From Planctomycetota bacterium (GTDB taxonomy: Bacteria; Planctomycetota; SZUA-567), in assembly GCA_031270685.1 (NCBI GenBank), contig JAISXA010000179.1, positions 1 through 46,715 of the forward strand: a stretch of DNA of 46,715 nt. Direction: 5' to 3'. A program made the translations under genes and the position numbers. Position 1 is the stretch's first letter. The number at the start of each line of letters is the position of its first letter. Under the pieces are notes generated by a model that was given only the letters and a program-made list of their open reading frames with translations, had not been told where the DNA came from and searched no databases. Shown piece after piece: positions 1 through 8,644 of this stretch.

Positions 1-300
1 TATTTCCGCGTCGTCTACGAATCGCTGGCGCGAAGCTACCAGACCGTCATCGCCGACCTGGAAGCCGTCTCCGGCCGGAAATACGGCGTCCTCAACATCA
101 TCGGCGGCGGCGGCAGGAATCGGCTGCTGAACCGGATCACCGCCCGGGTGACCGGCAAGAAGGTCGTCGCCGGGCCGTTCGAAGCCACTTCCCTGGGAAC
201 GATCGGCGCGCAGTTGCTCTTCCAAGGGGTGGCCGGAAACTTGACCGACATCCGCAGGATCCTGTCCGCGTCCGCGGAGACTTCCGTCTTCACCGCATAG
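1..300 (+). CDS. FGGY-family sugar kinase, C-terminal 99 residues (rhamnulokinase-like), 5' partial
   Basis: The gene enters from the left edge and ends at a TAG. The readable part contains IIGGGGRNRLLN followed by VVAGPFEATSLGTIGAQLL and ends in FTA, which is the C-terminal ATPase-fold half of an FGGY carbohydrate kinase. The order of these blocks fits rhamnulokinase (RhaB) better than glycerol or xylulose kinases. Such enzymes phosphorylate a ketose at C1 with ATP in the cytosol, giving the substrate of a class II aldolase, and such an aldolase is encoded at 7804-8448. The stop is 19 bp before the next gene, so both are probably one transcript. The exact sugar (rhamnulose, fuculose or another ketose) cannot be told from this fragment. 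Confidence 0.82.
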   Translation, partial: YFRVVYESLARSYQTVIADLEAVSGRKYGVLNIIGGGGRNRLLNRITARVTGKKVVAGPFEATSLGTIGAQLLFQGVAGNLTDIRRILSASAETSVFTA

Positions 301-319
301 GGGAATTCAGGTTTTTTTT

Positions 320-2749
320 ATGAAAGTGAGGCCCATCATGAACGAACGAGTCGAAAACCTGAGATGGCAATTGTTCGAACAGGATCCCATGATCTGTTCG
401 GAACGGTGCAAAATTTTCACTGAGTCCATAAAGAGGAATGCGCAGAAACCGATTGCCATTCGTCGCGCCATTGGCTACTACGACGTCCTCGACCAGATGA
501 CCGTCTGGGTCAAGGAGGGCGAATTGATCGTCGGCAATCAGGCGAGATGGCCCAAGGCGGCGCCGATTTATCCGGAGTATTCCACCAAGTGGATTATTGA
601 GGAATTGGACGGCAGGCCGTTTCGCTGGGAAGATCGACCGGGCGACAAGTTTTTCATCGACCCCGATGTCGAGCGGGATATCCGCGAGTGTGTGAAATAC
701 TGGGAAGATAAGACCTTGGTCGGCTATCTTCGCGAATCCCTCCCGGGGGAGATCATAAACGCCTGGGATAGCGGCATCATCGACGAGACTTGGGTCGTCG
801 GAGCGGGGTTGGGGAACGAAATCCCCGATTACAGGTTGGTCCTGAAAACCGGTCTACAGGACATCATCGAGCGCGCCAAAAGGCGTCGCGCCGAGATTGA
901 CCCCAAGGAACCGGATGGGATGAAGAAGATCTATTTCCTCGACGGCGTCATCAAGGGGAATGAGGCGGTCGTCAATTTCTCCAACCGCATCGCCGCCGAA
1001 TGCGGCAAAGCCGCGGCGCGGGCGGGAAACCCCAAGATCAGGGCCGAACTCTCGGAAATGGCCGATATCTGCCGCCAGGTGCCGCTTAACCCGGCCCGCA
1101 CTTTCCATGAAGCGGTGCAGTCCATCTACATGATCCTCCTGGCGGTGCATCTCGAAGCCAACGGCCACGCCATATCCCTTGGCCGTTTCGACCAGTATGT
1201 CTATCCCTATTACAAGCGGGACATCGAGAACGGCATCCTGACCGAGGAAAAGGCGCTGGAAATCATCGAGTGTTTCTTCATCAAGTGCAACGAACTGAAC
1301 AAGCTCCGCTCGTGGCCGGATTCGGAATTTTTCCTTGGCTATCAGATGTTCATCAATCTAGCCGTCGGCGGACAGACCGTGGACGGCAAGGACGCGACCA
1401 ACGACATTTCCTGGATGTGCGTCAAGGCTTGTTCCGAACTCAAGCTGGTGACGCCGTCGGTGTCCGTCAAATGGTTCGAGGGGACGCCGGACGGTTTCAT
1501 GATGGCGGCGCTGGAGGCGTGCATCGTCCACCAGGGTGGAATGCCGGCCTTCTACAACGACTTGGCCTTCATGCGCACCTTGAAGGACATGGGCATCGCC
1601 GACGAGGATCTTGTCGACTGGTCTCCGGACGGCTGTATCGAGGCGTCCATCCCCGGCAAGTGGGACTTCGCCGCCAAGGGGCCGTGGCTGAACGTCGAGA
1701 AGGTTCTGGAAATCACCCTCAACAACGGCGTCGACCCCCGCACCGGCATCGTATATAAAAAGACGTCGAAGGACATCGCCGCCTGCGCGTCGACCGGTGA
1801 AATATTCGAGGAATACAAGCGGATGCTGGCGTATTTCATGGACTTGCAGGTCGTCACCGAACACGCCAACGACTACGTGCACTGCCTCTACGACGTCAAT
1901 CCCTTCCGCGCTTCGCTGGTCGAGGATTGTATCGGCCGTTGTCTCGACCTGGTGGAGGGCGGCGCGCTGTACTCCGCCGACGGCGGGCCGACCGCCGGGA
2001 CGATCAGCGCCGGCGACGCCCTGGCCGGCATCGAGTACGCCGTCTTCGACAAGAGGATGCTTGCCCTGCCGGCGCTCCTCCACGCGCTCAAAACCAATTA
2101 CGAAGACGAAACCACCAGTCCGACCGGGCCCGAACTTCGCGCCGCCCTGCTGAACAAGGCGCCCAAGTTCGGCAACGACGACGAAGCCGCGGACAAGTGG
2201 ATCGTCGCGCTCGAGGACTATATCGGTTCCCGCTACCGCAACCAGTACCACAGCAGCAAGTACGGCAAGGGCCCGATTCCCTGCTGTTTCTCGTACAGCC
2301 AAAGCCCGGTGTCCGGGAACATCGCCTTCGGCCGTTGCGTCGGCGCCACCCCGGACGGGCGCAAGAACGCGGACCCGGTCAACAACGGCATTTCGCCCGC
2401 CAACGGGTCGGAACGCAGCGGCGCGACGGCGGCCTGCAATTCCGTCGGGAAACTGCCGAGCCTGTGGTTCCAGAAAGGCGCGATCTTCAATATGCGTCTG
2501 GCGAAAAACACCGTCTCCACCAAGGAACACCGCCAACGGGTCATCGACATGATCAAGGCGTTGTTCGGCAAATACGCGCAGCAAATCCAGTTCAACGTCG
2601 TCGACAACGCCATCTACCGCGACGCGATGCAACACCCGGAAAAATACAAAGACCTCATGGTACGCGTCTCCGGCTACAGCGCCCTCTTCACTTCGCTCGC
2701 GCCGGACTGCCAAATAGACGTTCTCAATCGCGTGGAAATCGATCTCTGA
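320..2749 (+). CDS. Glycyl-radical enzyme of the C-x-E (dehydratase/eliminase) type, YbiW/PflF-like
   Basis: A complete glycyl-radical enzyme of 809 residues, the usual length for the family. The glycyl-radical loop RVSGYSALF lies near the C-terminus (radical Gly785), and the active-site loop DGCIEASIPGKWDF gives the thiyl Cys439 and the base Glu441. True pyruvate formate-lyases have Cys-Cys here; C-x-E marks the dehydratase/eliminase branch. By recall the whole chain resembles E. coli YbiW, including SNGHSVSFGR-like, GMPAFNND-like and KYGNDDE-like blocks. The partner activase follows at 2827. The substrate is unknown: in a deoxysugar operon, propane-1,2-diol or a sugar-derived polyol are reasonable guesses. 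A second ATG at 338 has GTGAGG six bases upstream and may be the real start (803 residues; numbers above fall by six). Strongly oxygen-sensitive if like its family. Confidence 0.93.
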   Translation: MKVRPIMNERVENLRWQLFEQDPMICSERCKIFTESIKRNAQKPIAIRRAIGYYDVLDQMTVWVKEGELIVGNQARWPKAAPIYPEYSTKWIIEELDGRPFRWEDRPGDKFFIDPDVERDIRECVKYWEDKTLVGYLRESLPGEIINAWDSGIIDETWVVGAGLGNEIPDYRLVLKTGLQDIIERAKRRRAEIDPKEPDGMKKIYFLDGVIKGNEAVVNFSNRIAAECGKAAARAGNPKIRAELSEMADICRQVPLNPARTFHEAVQSIYMILLAVHLEANGHAISLGRFDQYVYPYYKRDIENGILTEEKALEIIECFFIKCNELNKLRSWPDSEFFLGYQMFINLAVGGQTVDGKDATNDISWMCVKACSELKLVTPSVSVKWFEGTPDGFMMAALEACIVHQGGMPAFYNDLAFMRTLKDMGIADEDLVDWSPDGCIEASIPGKWDFAAKGPWLNVEKVLEITLNNGVDPRTGIVYKKTSKDIAACASTGEIFEEYKRMLAYFMDLQVVTEHANDYVHCLYDVNPFRASLVEDCIGRCLDLVEGGALYSADGGPTAGTISAGDALAGIEYAVFDKRMLALPALLHALKTNYEDETTSPTGPELRAALLNKAPKFGNDDEAADKWIVALEDYIGSRYRNQYHSSKYGKGPIPCCFSYSQSPVSGNIAFGRCVGATPDGRKNADPVNNGISPANGSERSGATAACNSVGKLPSLWFQKGAIFNMRLAKNTVSTKEHRQRVIDMIKALFGKYAQQIQFNVVDNAIYRDAMQHPEKYKDLMVRVSGYSALFTSLAPDCQIDVLNRVEIDL

Positions 2750-2761
2750 CAGCTCTTCCGC

Positions 2762-2794
2762 GCGGCGGGACCGGCGGCGCGCCGGTCCCGCCGC
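2762..2794 (+). promoter_or_regulatory. Strong 15-bp hairpin between the glycyl-radical enzyme and its activase
   Basis: Arms 2762-2776 and 2780-2794 are perfect reverse complements, GC-rich, around a 3-nt loop, starting 12 bp after the enzyme's stop codon. No T-run follows, so it is not a classical terminator. It probably protects the upstream mRNA from 3' decay or lowers readthrough, which would keep the catalytic activase scarcer than its target. Confidence 0.7.
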
Positions 2795-2826
2795 AATCTC
2801 TTGTCCCGGAATATTTCAGGGAGGTT

Positions 2827-3735
2827 ATGACACGGACGGCTACGGTATTCAATATTGAGCGCTTTTCATCCGAAGACGGTCCGGGCATCAGGACGGTGGT
2901 GTTTTTGAAAGGCTGTCCCTTGCGCTGCAAGTGGTGCGCCAACCCCGAGTCCCAATCCCGGAAACCGCAAATACTCGGGAAGCCCTTCGTCTGCGTCGGC
3001 TGCGCGCGCTGTGCGAATATCTGCCCGCAAAAGGGGATAACGCGGCGGGAAGGCATGGGATTCGTCACCGACGCGAAAGTCTGCACCTTGTGCGGGACGT
3101 GCGTCGATGGCTGTTACATCGGCGCCAGGCTGGTGATGGGCGAAGAATACACGGCCGCGGCGCTCCATCGCGAAATCGTGAAGGACGCCGCCTATTATCT
3201 CCATTCCGGCGGCGGGGTGACCTTCAGCGGCGGCGAACCCTTGTTGCATGACGATTTTATCGTCGAATATTCCGATTATGCGAGGGAGGGGAATTTCGGA
3301 ATGCTTGTCGAAACTTGCGGCCAAGTGCCGCTGGCGTCGGTAAGGAAGGCGAGCGCGGTCGCCGACGGCGTTTTTTTCGACTTCAAACATATCGATCCGG
3401 GAAGGCATAGGGAATTGACCGGCGCCGACAACCGGCAAATCCTCGAAAATCTGGAATGGCTGGATGGCAATTATTCCGGTTTCCTTTCGGTGCGCTATCC
3501 CTACATTCCCGGCATGAACGACGACCCGGAGGCGATCGGAGGGTTTATCGACTTTGTAGCGAAACTCGGGAATGTGCGGGAGGTCTGGTTTCTTCCTTAT
3601 CACCGTCTGGGCTTGTCGAAATACCGGGGGCTTGGCCGCGAATATGAAATGGGCGACGCCAAGCCGCTGAAAATGTCCGACATCGAGTTCCTCAAGGATT
3701 ATCAGGATCGCCTTTCAATTCCCATAAGGATATGA
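2827..3735 (+). CDS. Glycyl-radical enzyme activating protein (radical SAM, with ferredoxin-like insert)
   Basis: This 302-residue protein installs the glycyl radical on the enzyme encoded just upstream, by reductive cleavage of S-adenosylmethionine. The radical-SAM motif is Cys30-x3-Cys34-x2-Cys37 (KGCPLRCKWC), preceded by the family hallmark FSSEDGPGIRTVVFLKG. It is followed by two four-cysteine groups (Cys56/59/62/66 and Cys86/89/92/96) that hold two extra [4Fe-4S] clusters; these mark activases of the non-PFL branch. The SAM-binding GGE-type motif appears as GGGVTFSGGEPLL. The ATG at 2827 was chosen because the family alignment begins at TVFNIERFS; GGGAGG lies only two bases upstream, an unusually tight spacing that might mean weak translation. 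The stop overlaps the next gene's ATG (ATGA). Confidence 0.94.
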   Translation: MTRTATVFNIERFSSEDGPGIRTVVFLKGCPLRCKWCANPESQSRKPQILGKPFVCVGCARCANICPQKGITRREGMGFVTDAKVCTLCGTCVDGCYIGARLVMGEEYTAAALHREIVKDAAYYLHSGGGVTFSGGEPLLHDDFIVEYSDYAREGNFGMLVETCGQVPLASVRKASAVADGVFFDFKHIDPGRHRELTGADNRQILENLEWLDGNYSGFLSVRYPYIPGMNDDPEAIGGFIDFVAKLGNVREVWFLPYHRLGLSKYRGLGREYEMGDAKPLKMSDIEFLKDYQDRLSIPIRI

Positions 3736-5300
3736 ACGAGATGACGCCATCCCACAGTTGCCGGGCGACCGCGCGGGAAGATCACCGGCCGCATTGCGTC
3801 CCGACCGATAGTTATATCCTGGAAATGCGCGACATCGACAAGAGCTTCTACGGCGTGCAAGTCCTCGACAAGGCCAGGCTTCGAGTCCGGCCGGGCGAGG
3901 CGCATGTTCTGTTGGGCGAGAACGGGGCGGGGAAATCCACCCTGATCAAGATCCTCTCCGGCGCCTACCGCCGGGAGGGAGGCGATATCTTCATCGACGG
4001 CAAGCCGTTTTGCGTTGAGACGCCGAAGGAAACGCTGGAGGCCGGCATCAGCGTAATTTACCAGGAATTCAACCTCGTCCCGTATCTGCCGATCTATGAA
4101 AACATCTTTCTCGGGAAGGAATTCGGCGGCGCGATGTTCATCAACAAGAAGCGGGCGATCCGCGAATCCATGGAATATATGGAAATGATCGGCCTCAACG
4201 TCCCTCCGGAAACGCTTATCGCCGACCTGAGCGTCGCCCAGAAGCAGTTGGTCGAAATCGCCAAGGCCATTTCCAACGACGTCAAGGTTCTTGTCCTCGA
4301 CGAGCCGACCGCAGCCATCACGGACAAGGAAACGCGAATGCTTTTCGCCAAAATCAACGACCTCAAGTCGCGGGGCATCGGCATCGTCTACATTTCCCAC
4401 CGTATGCAGGAACTGTTTGAGATAGGCGATCGCTGCACCGTCATGCGCGATGGGCGGTTTGTCGACGAAGTCTGTCTCGATGCGGTCACCGAGGGAGATC
4501 TGACCCGGATGATGGTCGGCCGCGAAGTAAAGCTGGTCAAGTCGCAGCGGCTCAAGCGGGCGAACCCGCAGCCGATCCTTGAAGTCCGCGGCCTCTGCTG
4601 CCGCAACCAGCTGCATGACATCAACCTGATCTTGGAAAAAGGGGAAATCCTCGGCATTTCCGGCTTGGTCGGCGCGGGCCGTTCGGAACTGGCCCGCTGC
4701 ATCATCGGCGACTTCAAACGCGACTCGGGCACGGTGAAGTACAACGGCGAGGAACTTGTCGGGGGCATCCACAACAGCATCGCGAAGGGTGTCGTCTACC
4801 TGTCCGAGGATCGCAAGGACGCGGGTCTGGTCCTGGTGCATTCGGTCGCGGACAATATCGCGCTGCCGAACCTCCGGCGGTTCGGCAAGGTGCTTCTCCG
4901 CAAGCGGAGCATGGTGGAAACGTGCCGCGAGTACATCAAGAACCTGCGCATCCGGCCCGCCGACCACCGGGTCGAAGCGAAAAACCTATCCGGCGGCAAC
5001 CAGCAGAAAGTGGTCATCGCCAAATGGCTGTGCTCCAAGGCTAGCGTGTATATCTTCGACGAGCCGACCCGGGGGATCGACGTCGGAGCGCGCGACGAGA
5101 TATACGGCATCATGGAACGGCTGGTGGCGGAAGGCGCGTCCATAATCATGATTTCCTCCGATATGGTGGAACTGATGAAGATGTGTGACCGGATCGCGGT
5201 GATGCGCGAGGGGCGCATCGCGACCGTCCTGGACAACGACGACGAACTGACCCAGGAAACCCTTTTATCCCATGCCCTCGGGTCACAACTGGTTTCTTGA
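3732..5300 (+). CDS. CUT2 sugar ABC transporter ATP-binding protein (RbsA type, two nucleotide-binding domains)
   Basis: A 522-residue duplicated ATPase that powers import of a monosaccharide through the permease encoded next. Domain 1 has Walker [10 protein letters not shown], signature SVAQKQLVEIAKA and Walker B VLVLDEPTAA. Domain 2 has the degenerate Walker A GLVGAGRSE normal for this family, signature LSGGNQQKV and Walker B YIFDEPTRG. Start 3732 overlaps the activase stop by four bases; an alternative ATG at 3741 sits ten bases after AAGGA and is equally plausible, since the conserved domain begins only around residue 30 (ILEMRDIDKSFYG). Substrate is inferred from context only: the kinase and aldolase in the operon suggest a methylpentose or related sugar. 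Confidence 0.92.
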   Translation: MNEMTPSHSCRATAREDHRPHCVPTDSYILEMRDIDKSFYGVQVLDKARLRVRPGEAHVLLGENGAGKSTLIKILSGAYRREGGDIFIDGKPFCVETPKETLEAGISVIYQEFNLVPYLPIYENIFLGKEFGGAMFINKKRAIRESMEYMEMIGLNVPPETLIADLSVAQKQLVEIAKAISNDVKVLVLDEPTAAITDKETRMLFAKINDLKSRGIGIVYISHRMQELFEIGDRCTVMRDGRFVDEVCLDAVTEGDLTRMMVGREVKLVKSQRLKRANPQPILEVRGLCCRNQLHDINLILEKGEILGISGLVGAGRSELARCIIGDFKRDSGTVKYNGEELVGGIHNSIAKGVVYLSEDRKDAGLVLVHSVADNIALPNLRRFGKVLLRKRSMVETCREYIKNLRIRPADHRVEAKNLSGGNQQKVVIAKWLCSKASVYIFDEPTRGIDVGARDEIYGIMERLVAEGASIIMISSDMVELMKMCDRIAVMREGRIATVLDNDDELTQETLLSHALGSQLVS

Positions 5301-5323
5301 TTCTTGAAGATGGGAAGGCAACC

Positions 5324-6301
5324 ATGTCCAGCACGGCGACGAACGGGAGAGGCGGAAAGTCCATCAATTGGAGCGCGCTGACCCTGTATATCGGCGCGGT
5401 GGCGATCATTATCGTCTTCACCGTGCTTTGCCGCTATTTTGGCCGCAACTTCCTGACCATAACCAATATACAGAACATCATCACCCAGTCGTCGATCATC
5501 GCCGTCATCGCCATTGGGGCGTCCCTGGTCATTTTGACGGGCGGCATCGACCTGTGCGTCGGCTCCATGGTCGGCTTTGTCGGCATTTTCGCCGGCCTGC
5601 TGATCAAGGGTGGAACGCCGGTATGGGCGGCCTGCATCGCCTCCATTGCCGCCGGAGCGCTCGCCGGGTTGGTAAACGGCGCCCTGGTCAGTTACGGCAA
5701 AGTTCCCGCCTTTATTGCCACCTTGGGCACCATGCAGATCTTGCGCGGGTTGGCGCTCCTGATCAACCTTGGGAAGCCGATTTCACGCTTCCCCGCCGAA
5801 CTCGGCAAGATCATGAACGCTAAAGTCGTCGGCAGCATGCCGGTGTCGGTGATATATGTTTTCGCCTTTTATTTCATCATGATCGTCGTCATGTCTTACA
5901 CCCACTTCGGACGCCATATTTACGCCTTCGGCGGCAATTCCAACGCGGCGAAGCTGTCCGGAGTGCGGATCAAGCGCATCGAAATGAGCGCCTATGTCCT
6001 GAGCGGCATATTTGCGGCCTTCGGCGGCATAATGCTCCTTTCCCGCCTGTCCTACGCCGATCCGAACGCGGGCAGCGGCTACGAAATGAACGCGATCGCC
6101 GCGACGGTCATCGGCGGCATATCTCTCTCGGGCGGCAGGGGCAAAATCGGCAACACCCTGGTGGGAGCGTTGATCCTCGGCTCGTTAACCTGCGGGCTGC
6201 AAATCCTTAATGTTCCGACCTATTACCAGACCATCCTGACCGGACTCGTCATTATTGGCGCGGTGTATGTCGACAAATCCCGTGAACGGAAGGCCGAATA
6301 G
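5324..6301 (+). CDS. CUT2 sugar ABC transporter permease (RbsC type)
   Basis: A 325-residue hydrophobic inner-membrane protein of the RbsC/AraH family, forming the sugar channel as a homodimer. The family blocks GGIDLCVGSMVGF, KVPAFIATLGTMQILRGLALL, FGGNSNAAKLSGVRI and AIAATVIGGISLSGGRGKIGNTLVGALI are all present. The ATG at 5324 is preferred over the in-frame TTG at 5297 because GGGAAGG lies six bases upstream and the N-terminus is then a short polar tail before the first membrane helix. It follows the ATPase by 23 bp. The binding-protein gene comes after an unusually long 362-bp gap. Confidence 0.93.
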   Translation: MSSTATNGRGGKSINWSALTLYIGAVAIIIVFTVLCRYFGRNFLTITNIQNIITQSSIIAVIAIGASLVILTGGIDLCVGSMVGFVGIFAGLLIKGGTPVWAACIASIAAGALAGLVNGALVSYGKVPAFIATLGTMQILRGLALLINLGKPISRFPAELGKIMNAKVVGSMPVSVIYVFAFYFIMIVVMSYTHFGRHIYAFGGNSNAAKLSGVRIKRIEMSAYVLSGIFAAFGGIMLLSRLSYADPNAGSGYEMNAIAATVIGGISLSGGRGKIGNTLVGALILGSLTCGLQILNVPTYYQTILTGLVIIGAVYVDKSRERKAE

Positions 6302-6663
6302 GAGGTTGTCGGCAAAATGCGGATATTCCGATGCGGCTGGCGCATTTTTTCGTCACGCTCCGAGGGAAAGACAAACCGCTGCTTGTCTCCGTCTCCTTGA
6401 CTGGTCGGGGAACCAGAACAGGGGACGGCGGGACTGTTCCCGCATTGTTTTTTTTGGGGGGGGTGTCATGAAAGGAGGCTCTAACCAGGAGAAAGGGTGA
6501 TTGTGGTTTTGCACCGGCGACGCCAGTAGGTGCTGGCGCGACGGAGGAACGAGTATGTTGCACGGAGGCAACGCGGTTGCCTCGCCCCTGCGAACGTCCA
6601 TGTTTATCAGACGCGCCGCCGGCGCGTCATGGCGAGGGGTTGATATCTTTCAGAGGAGCAGCC
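6302..6663 (+). other. 362-bp spacer between permease and binding protein, with two hairpins
   Basis: No convincing gene. It holds a hairpin at 6521-6538 (CGCCAG stem, 6-nt loop) and a stronger one at 6610-6628 (GACGCGCC stem of 8 bp, 3-nt loop) that ends 24 bp before the binding-protein ribosome site. A G-run and A/T-run occur near 6447-6466. Such hairpins in front of a binding-protein gene usually stabilise its message so that it is made in excess over the permease; that role is inferred here. No clear -35/-10 pair was found. Confidence 0.5.
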
Positions 6664-7635
6664 ATGAGGAAATCTTTGCTTTCGCTTTCAGTCGCCGTCC
6701 TTTTTACGGTATTGTTCGGCGCTGCGCAGGCGGCGCAGCCGAAGGAATATAAGGACATCACCATCGGTTTCGCCGGAATGACCCTGAACAACGAGTTCCA
6801 CATCACTCTCGCCAACGGCGCGCGCGAACAAGCCAAGGCGCTTGGCTGCACCATCGACGTACAGGCGGGCGACCAGCACGCCAGCGCCGCGACCCAGCTG
6901 ACGATCATCGAGAATATGCTGTCCAACAATGTCGACGGCCTCATCATCGTTCCCAGCGCGTCGGAAGGTCTGGAAACGGCCTTGCGGAAGAGCAGGGAGC
7001 AGGGAGTGCCGGTGGTCAATGCCGACACCCTCATCAACAAGGAAGTCGCGAAGCTCGCCGGCCTGGAAATCCCCTTCTATGGCACGGATAATTTCCAGGG
7101 CGCCAAGCTGGCTGGTGAATTCGTAAAGGGCAAGTTCTCCAAGGGGACCAAGACGGCGATCCTCACTGGCATCGAGGGCCATCAGAACACTTCCGACCGC
7201 CGCAACGGCTTCATCAAGGGCGCGGGTGACGCCATCGTCGTCGTCGCCGAACAGACGGCGAACTGGGAAGTGGATCAGGGCTATACCGCCGCGCAGAATA
7301 TAATCAGCGCCCATCCCGATCTCCAGCTGTTCTTCTGCAGCAATGACAACATGGGCATCGGCGCTCTGCGCGCGATCGAGGAAGCGGGACTCAAGGACCA
7401 GATCGCCGTCATCGGTTACGACGCGGTCAGCGAGGCGCTGAACCTGGTCGAAGCCGGCGATTTTCTCTGCACCGTCGCCCAGTATCCCGCCAAGATGGGC
7501 GAACTCAGCGTCATCAACCTCTGCAAAATGATTCGCGGCGAACCCTATGAAATGTACATCGACACCGGCTGCCGCGTCATCGCCAAGGACAATGTCCAGG
7601 AACACATGGATTACCTGTCCAAGTACGTAGATTGA
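6664..7635 (+). CDS. Periplasmic sugar-binding protein (RbsB/AlsB-like)
   Basis: A 323-residue periplasmic binding protein (Peripla_BP_4 type) that delivers the sugar to the preceding ABC importer. Residues 1-23 form a signal peptide ending AAQAA, with no lipobox, so it is a free periplasmic protein, as in Gram-negatives. Typical blocks are TIGFAGMTLNNEFH, NNVDGLIIVPSASEGL, GVPVVNADT, FYGTDNFQGAKLAGE, CSNDNMGIGALRAIEEAG and VIGYDAVSEAL. ATG 6664 was chosen because GAGGAG lies five bases upstream and it begins the signal peptide; the longer in-frame extension to 6577 would bury it. Ligand not determined; operon context suggests the sugar used by the kinase/aldolase pair. Confidence 0.93.
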   Translation: MRKSLLSLSVAVLFTVLFGAAQAAQPKEYKDITIGFAGMTLNNEFHITLANGAREQAKALGCTIDVQAGDQHASAATQLTIIENMLSNNVDGLIIVPSASEGLETALRKSREQGVPVVNADTLINKEVAKLAGLEIPFYGTDNFQGAKLAGEFVKGKFSKGTKTAILTGIEGHQNTSDRRNGFIKGAGDAIVVVAEQTANWEVDQGYTAAQNIISAHPDLQLFFCSNDNMGIGALRAIEEAGLKDQIAVIGYDAVSEALNLVEAGDFLCTVAQYPAKMGELSVINLCKMIRGEPYEMYIDTGCRVIAKDNVQEHMDYLSKYVD

Positions 7636-7727
7636 ATGCGACGTCGATGCCGGAAATCCTATTCCCCGGCGGGAATCGCCGGTTACGATTCCCGCCGGGA
7701 TTTTGAGAATTCGCATCGGCGCCATAT

Positions 7728-7777
7728 GTGGACTTTTGGAGAGAATCAGACAAACCGCCGTTCGATTCTCTCCAAAA
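7728..7777. repeat. AAACCGCC-loop hairpin, GGAGAGAATC stem
   Basis: Arms 7734-7747 and 7764-7777 are perfect 14-bp reverse complements; the middle holds AAACCGCC. It starts with GTGGACTTTTGGAGAG, the same boundary motif as the long repeats at 14334, 19305 and 33829. It lies between the binding-protein and aldolase genes, within the operon, ending 26 bp before the aldolase start. Confidence 0.85.
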
Positions 7778-7803
7778 TACTCAACGATAGGCTGGAGAAA
7801 ACG

Positions 7804-8448
7804 ATGGACTGCAGGCAATTGCTCATTGACGCCGGGCTGAGAATGATCAACGCTTCATTGACGGTGGAAACGTGGGGCAATATCAGCTTTCGCGATATCT
7901 CGACCGGCAACATTTACATTACCCCGAGCGGCATGGATTACGTTGCCTGCCGTTGCGACGACATACTGGTCTACAAACTCGATGGCGCCAAGCTTGAAGG
8001 CGAACGCAAGCCGAGCATCGAACTCGACCTCCATCTTTCCATCATGCGCAGCCGCCCGGAAATCAACGCCGTTATCCATACGCATCCGGTTTATTCCATG
8101 GTTTTCGCCTGTCTGAAACAGAATATCCCGCTGATCATGGACGAGGCGGCGCAATCCTTGGGCGAGGAGATCCGGGTCGCCGAGTATGCGCTCCCCGGCT
8201 CCCCGGAGTTGGCCGCCAATTGCGTCGCCGCGCTTGGCGAGAACGGCTATGCCTGCCTGTTGCAGTCCCACGGAGCGGTCTGCATCGGCGAATCAATGAA
8301 AGCCGCTTTCCGCACGGCGAAAGTCCTGGAACTGACGGCCCAAATCTACCATATGTGCAGGCAGATCGGCGAACCCGTCCCCATTTCCAAGGAAAACATC
8401 GCCGTCATGCGCGATTATTTTCGCAACAAATACGGCCAAGGCAAATAG
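7804..8448 (+). CDS. Class II aldolase/adducin-family protein (L-fuculose-1-phosphate aldolase-like)
   Basis: A 214-residue zinc aldolase of nearly the same length as E. coli FucA. The three metal-binding histidines are seen in INAVIHTHPVYS and LLQSHGAVCIG, and the catalytic glutamate in KPSIELDLHLS. Enzymes of this family cleave a ketose-1-phosphate to dihydroxyacetone phosphate and an aldehyde (lactaldehyde from fuculose or rhamnulose phosphate), or act as ribulose-5-phosphate epimerases. With the upstream kinase this would be the splitting step of a methylpentose pathway; lactaldehyde reduced to propanediol could then feed the glycyl-radical enzyme. That link is inference. Start 7804 follows GGAG at proper distance; the in-frame region before it is repeat DNA, not protein. 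The stop is followed at once by a hairpin. Confidence 0.9.
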   Translation: MDCRQLLIDAGLRMINASLTVETWGNISFRDISTGNIYITPSGMDYVACRCDDILVYKLDGAKLEGERKPSIELDLHLSIMRSRPEINAVIHTHPVYSMVFACLKQNIPLIMDEAAQSLGEEIRVAEYALPGSPELAANCVAALGENGYACLLQSHGAVCIGESMKAAFRTAKVLELTAQIYHMCRQIGEPVPISKENIAVMRDYFRNKYGQGK

Positions 8449-8498
8449 TGGACTTTTGAAGGAAATCAATCGAACCTCCGATTGATTTCCTTCAAAGT
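8449..8498. repeat. 18-bp perfect hairpin with variant loop GAACCTCC, directly after the aldolase stop
   Basis: Arms 8455-8472 and 8479-8496 are perfect reverse complements of 18 bp around AACCTC. It has the GTGGACTTTTG leader of the family, but the stem (GAAGGAAATCAATCG) differs from the others and the loop has one change. No T-run follows. Its position one base after the aldolase stop would suit an mRNA 3'-end structure for the whole operon. Confidence 0.85.
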
Positions 8499-8530
8499 TT
8501 CAGGACGTTCGTCTCAGCGCCGCTTTTTTT

Positions 8531-8644
8531 GCAATGTCGCGGGTTTGGGTCGAGTTGACGAAAAAACAACCCGTTGAAACGAAAGCGGTTGAATCTTTAA
8601 AGGAAATCGGGCGGCGGTTAGCCCGATTTCCTTTAAAAGTCGAC
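8531..8644. repeat. 113-bp intergenic repeat, copy 1 (ends in TAACCGCC-loop hairpin)
   Basis: This segment matches 34049-34162 over its full length with few changes: shared blocks include TTTGGGTCGAGTTGA, AAAAAACAACCC, TTGAAACGAAAG and AAAGGAAATCGGGCGGCGGTT. Its last part is a hairpin with arms 8596-8612 and 8621-8637 (17 bp, perfect) and loop GGCGGTTA, the reverse complement of TAACCGCC. The remainder of the 8449-8743 gap, between convergent operons, shows nothing else I can name. Confidence 0.85.

Noticed and set aside
1358-2713. A 451-codon open frame on the minus strand inside the glycyl-radical enzyme gene
   Set aside because: It is a GC-rich shadow of a clear enzyme gene, with low-complexity Arg/Val/Gly content and no recognisable domain.
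6468-6500. Ten-residue leader peptide (MKGGSNQEKG)
   Set aside because: No ribosome site and no codon runs suggesting attenuation; probably chance.
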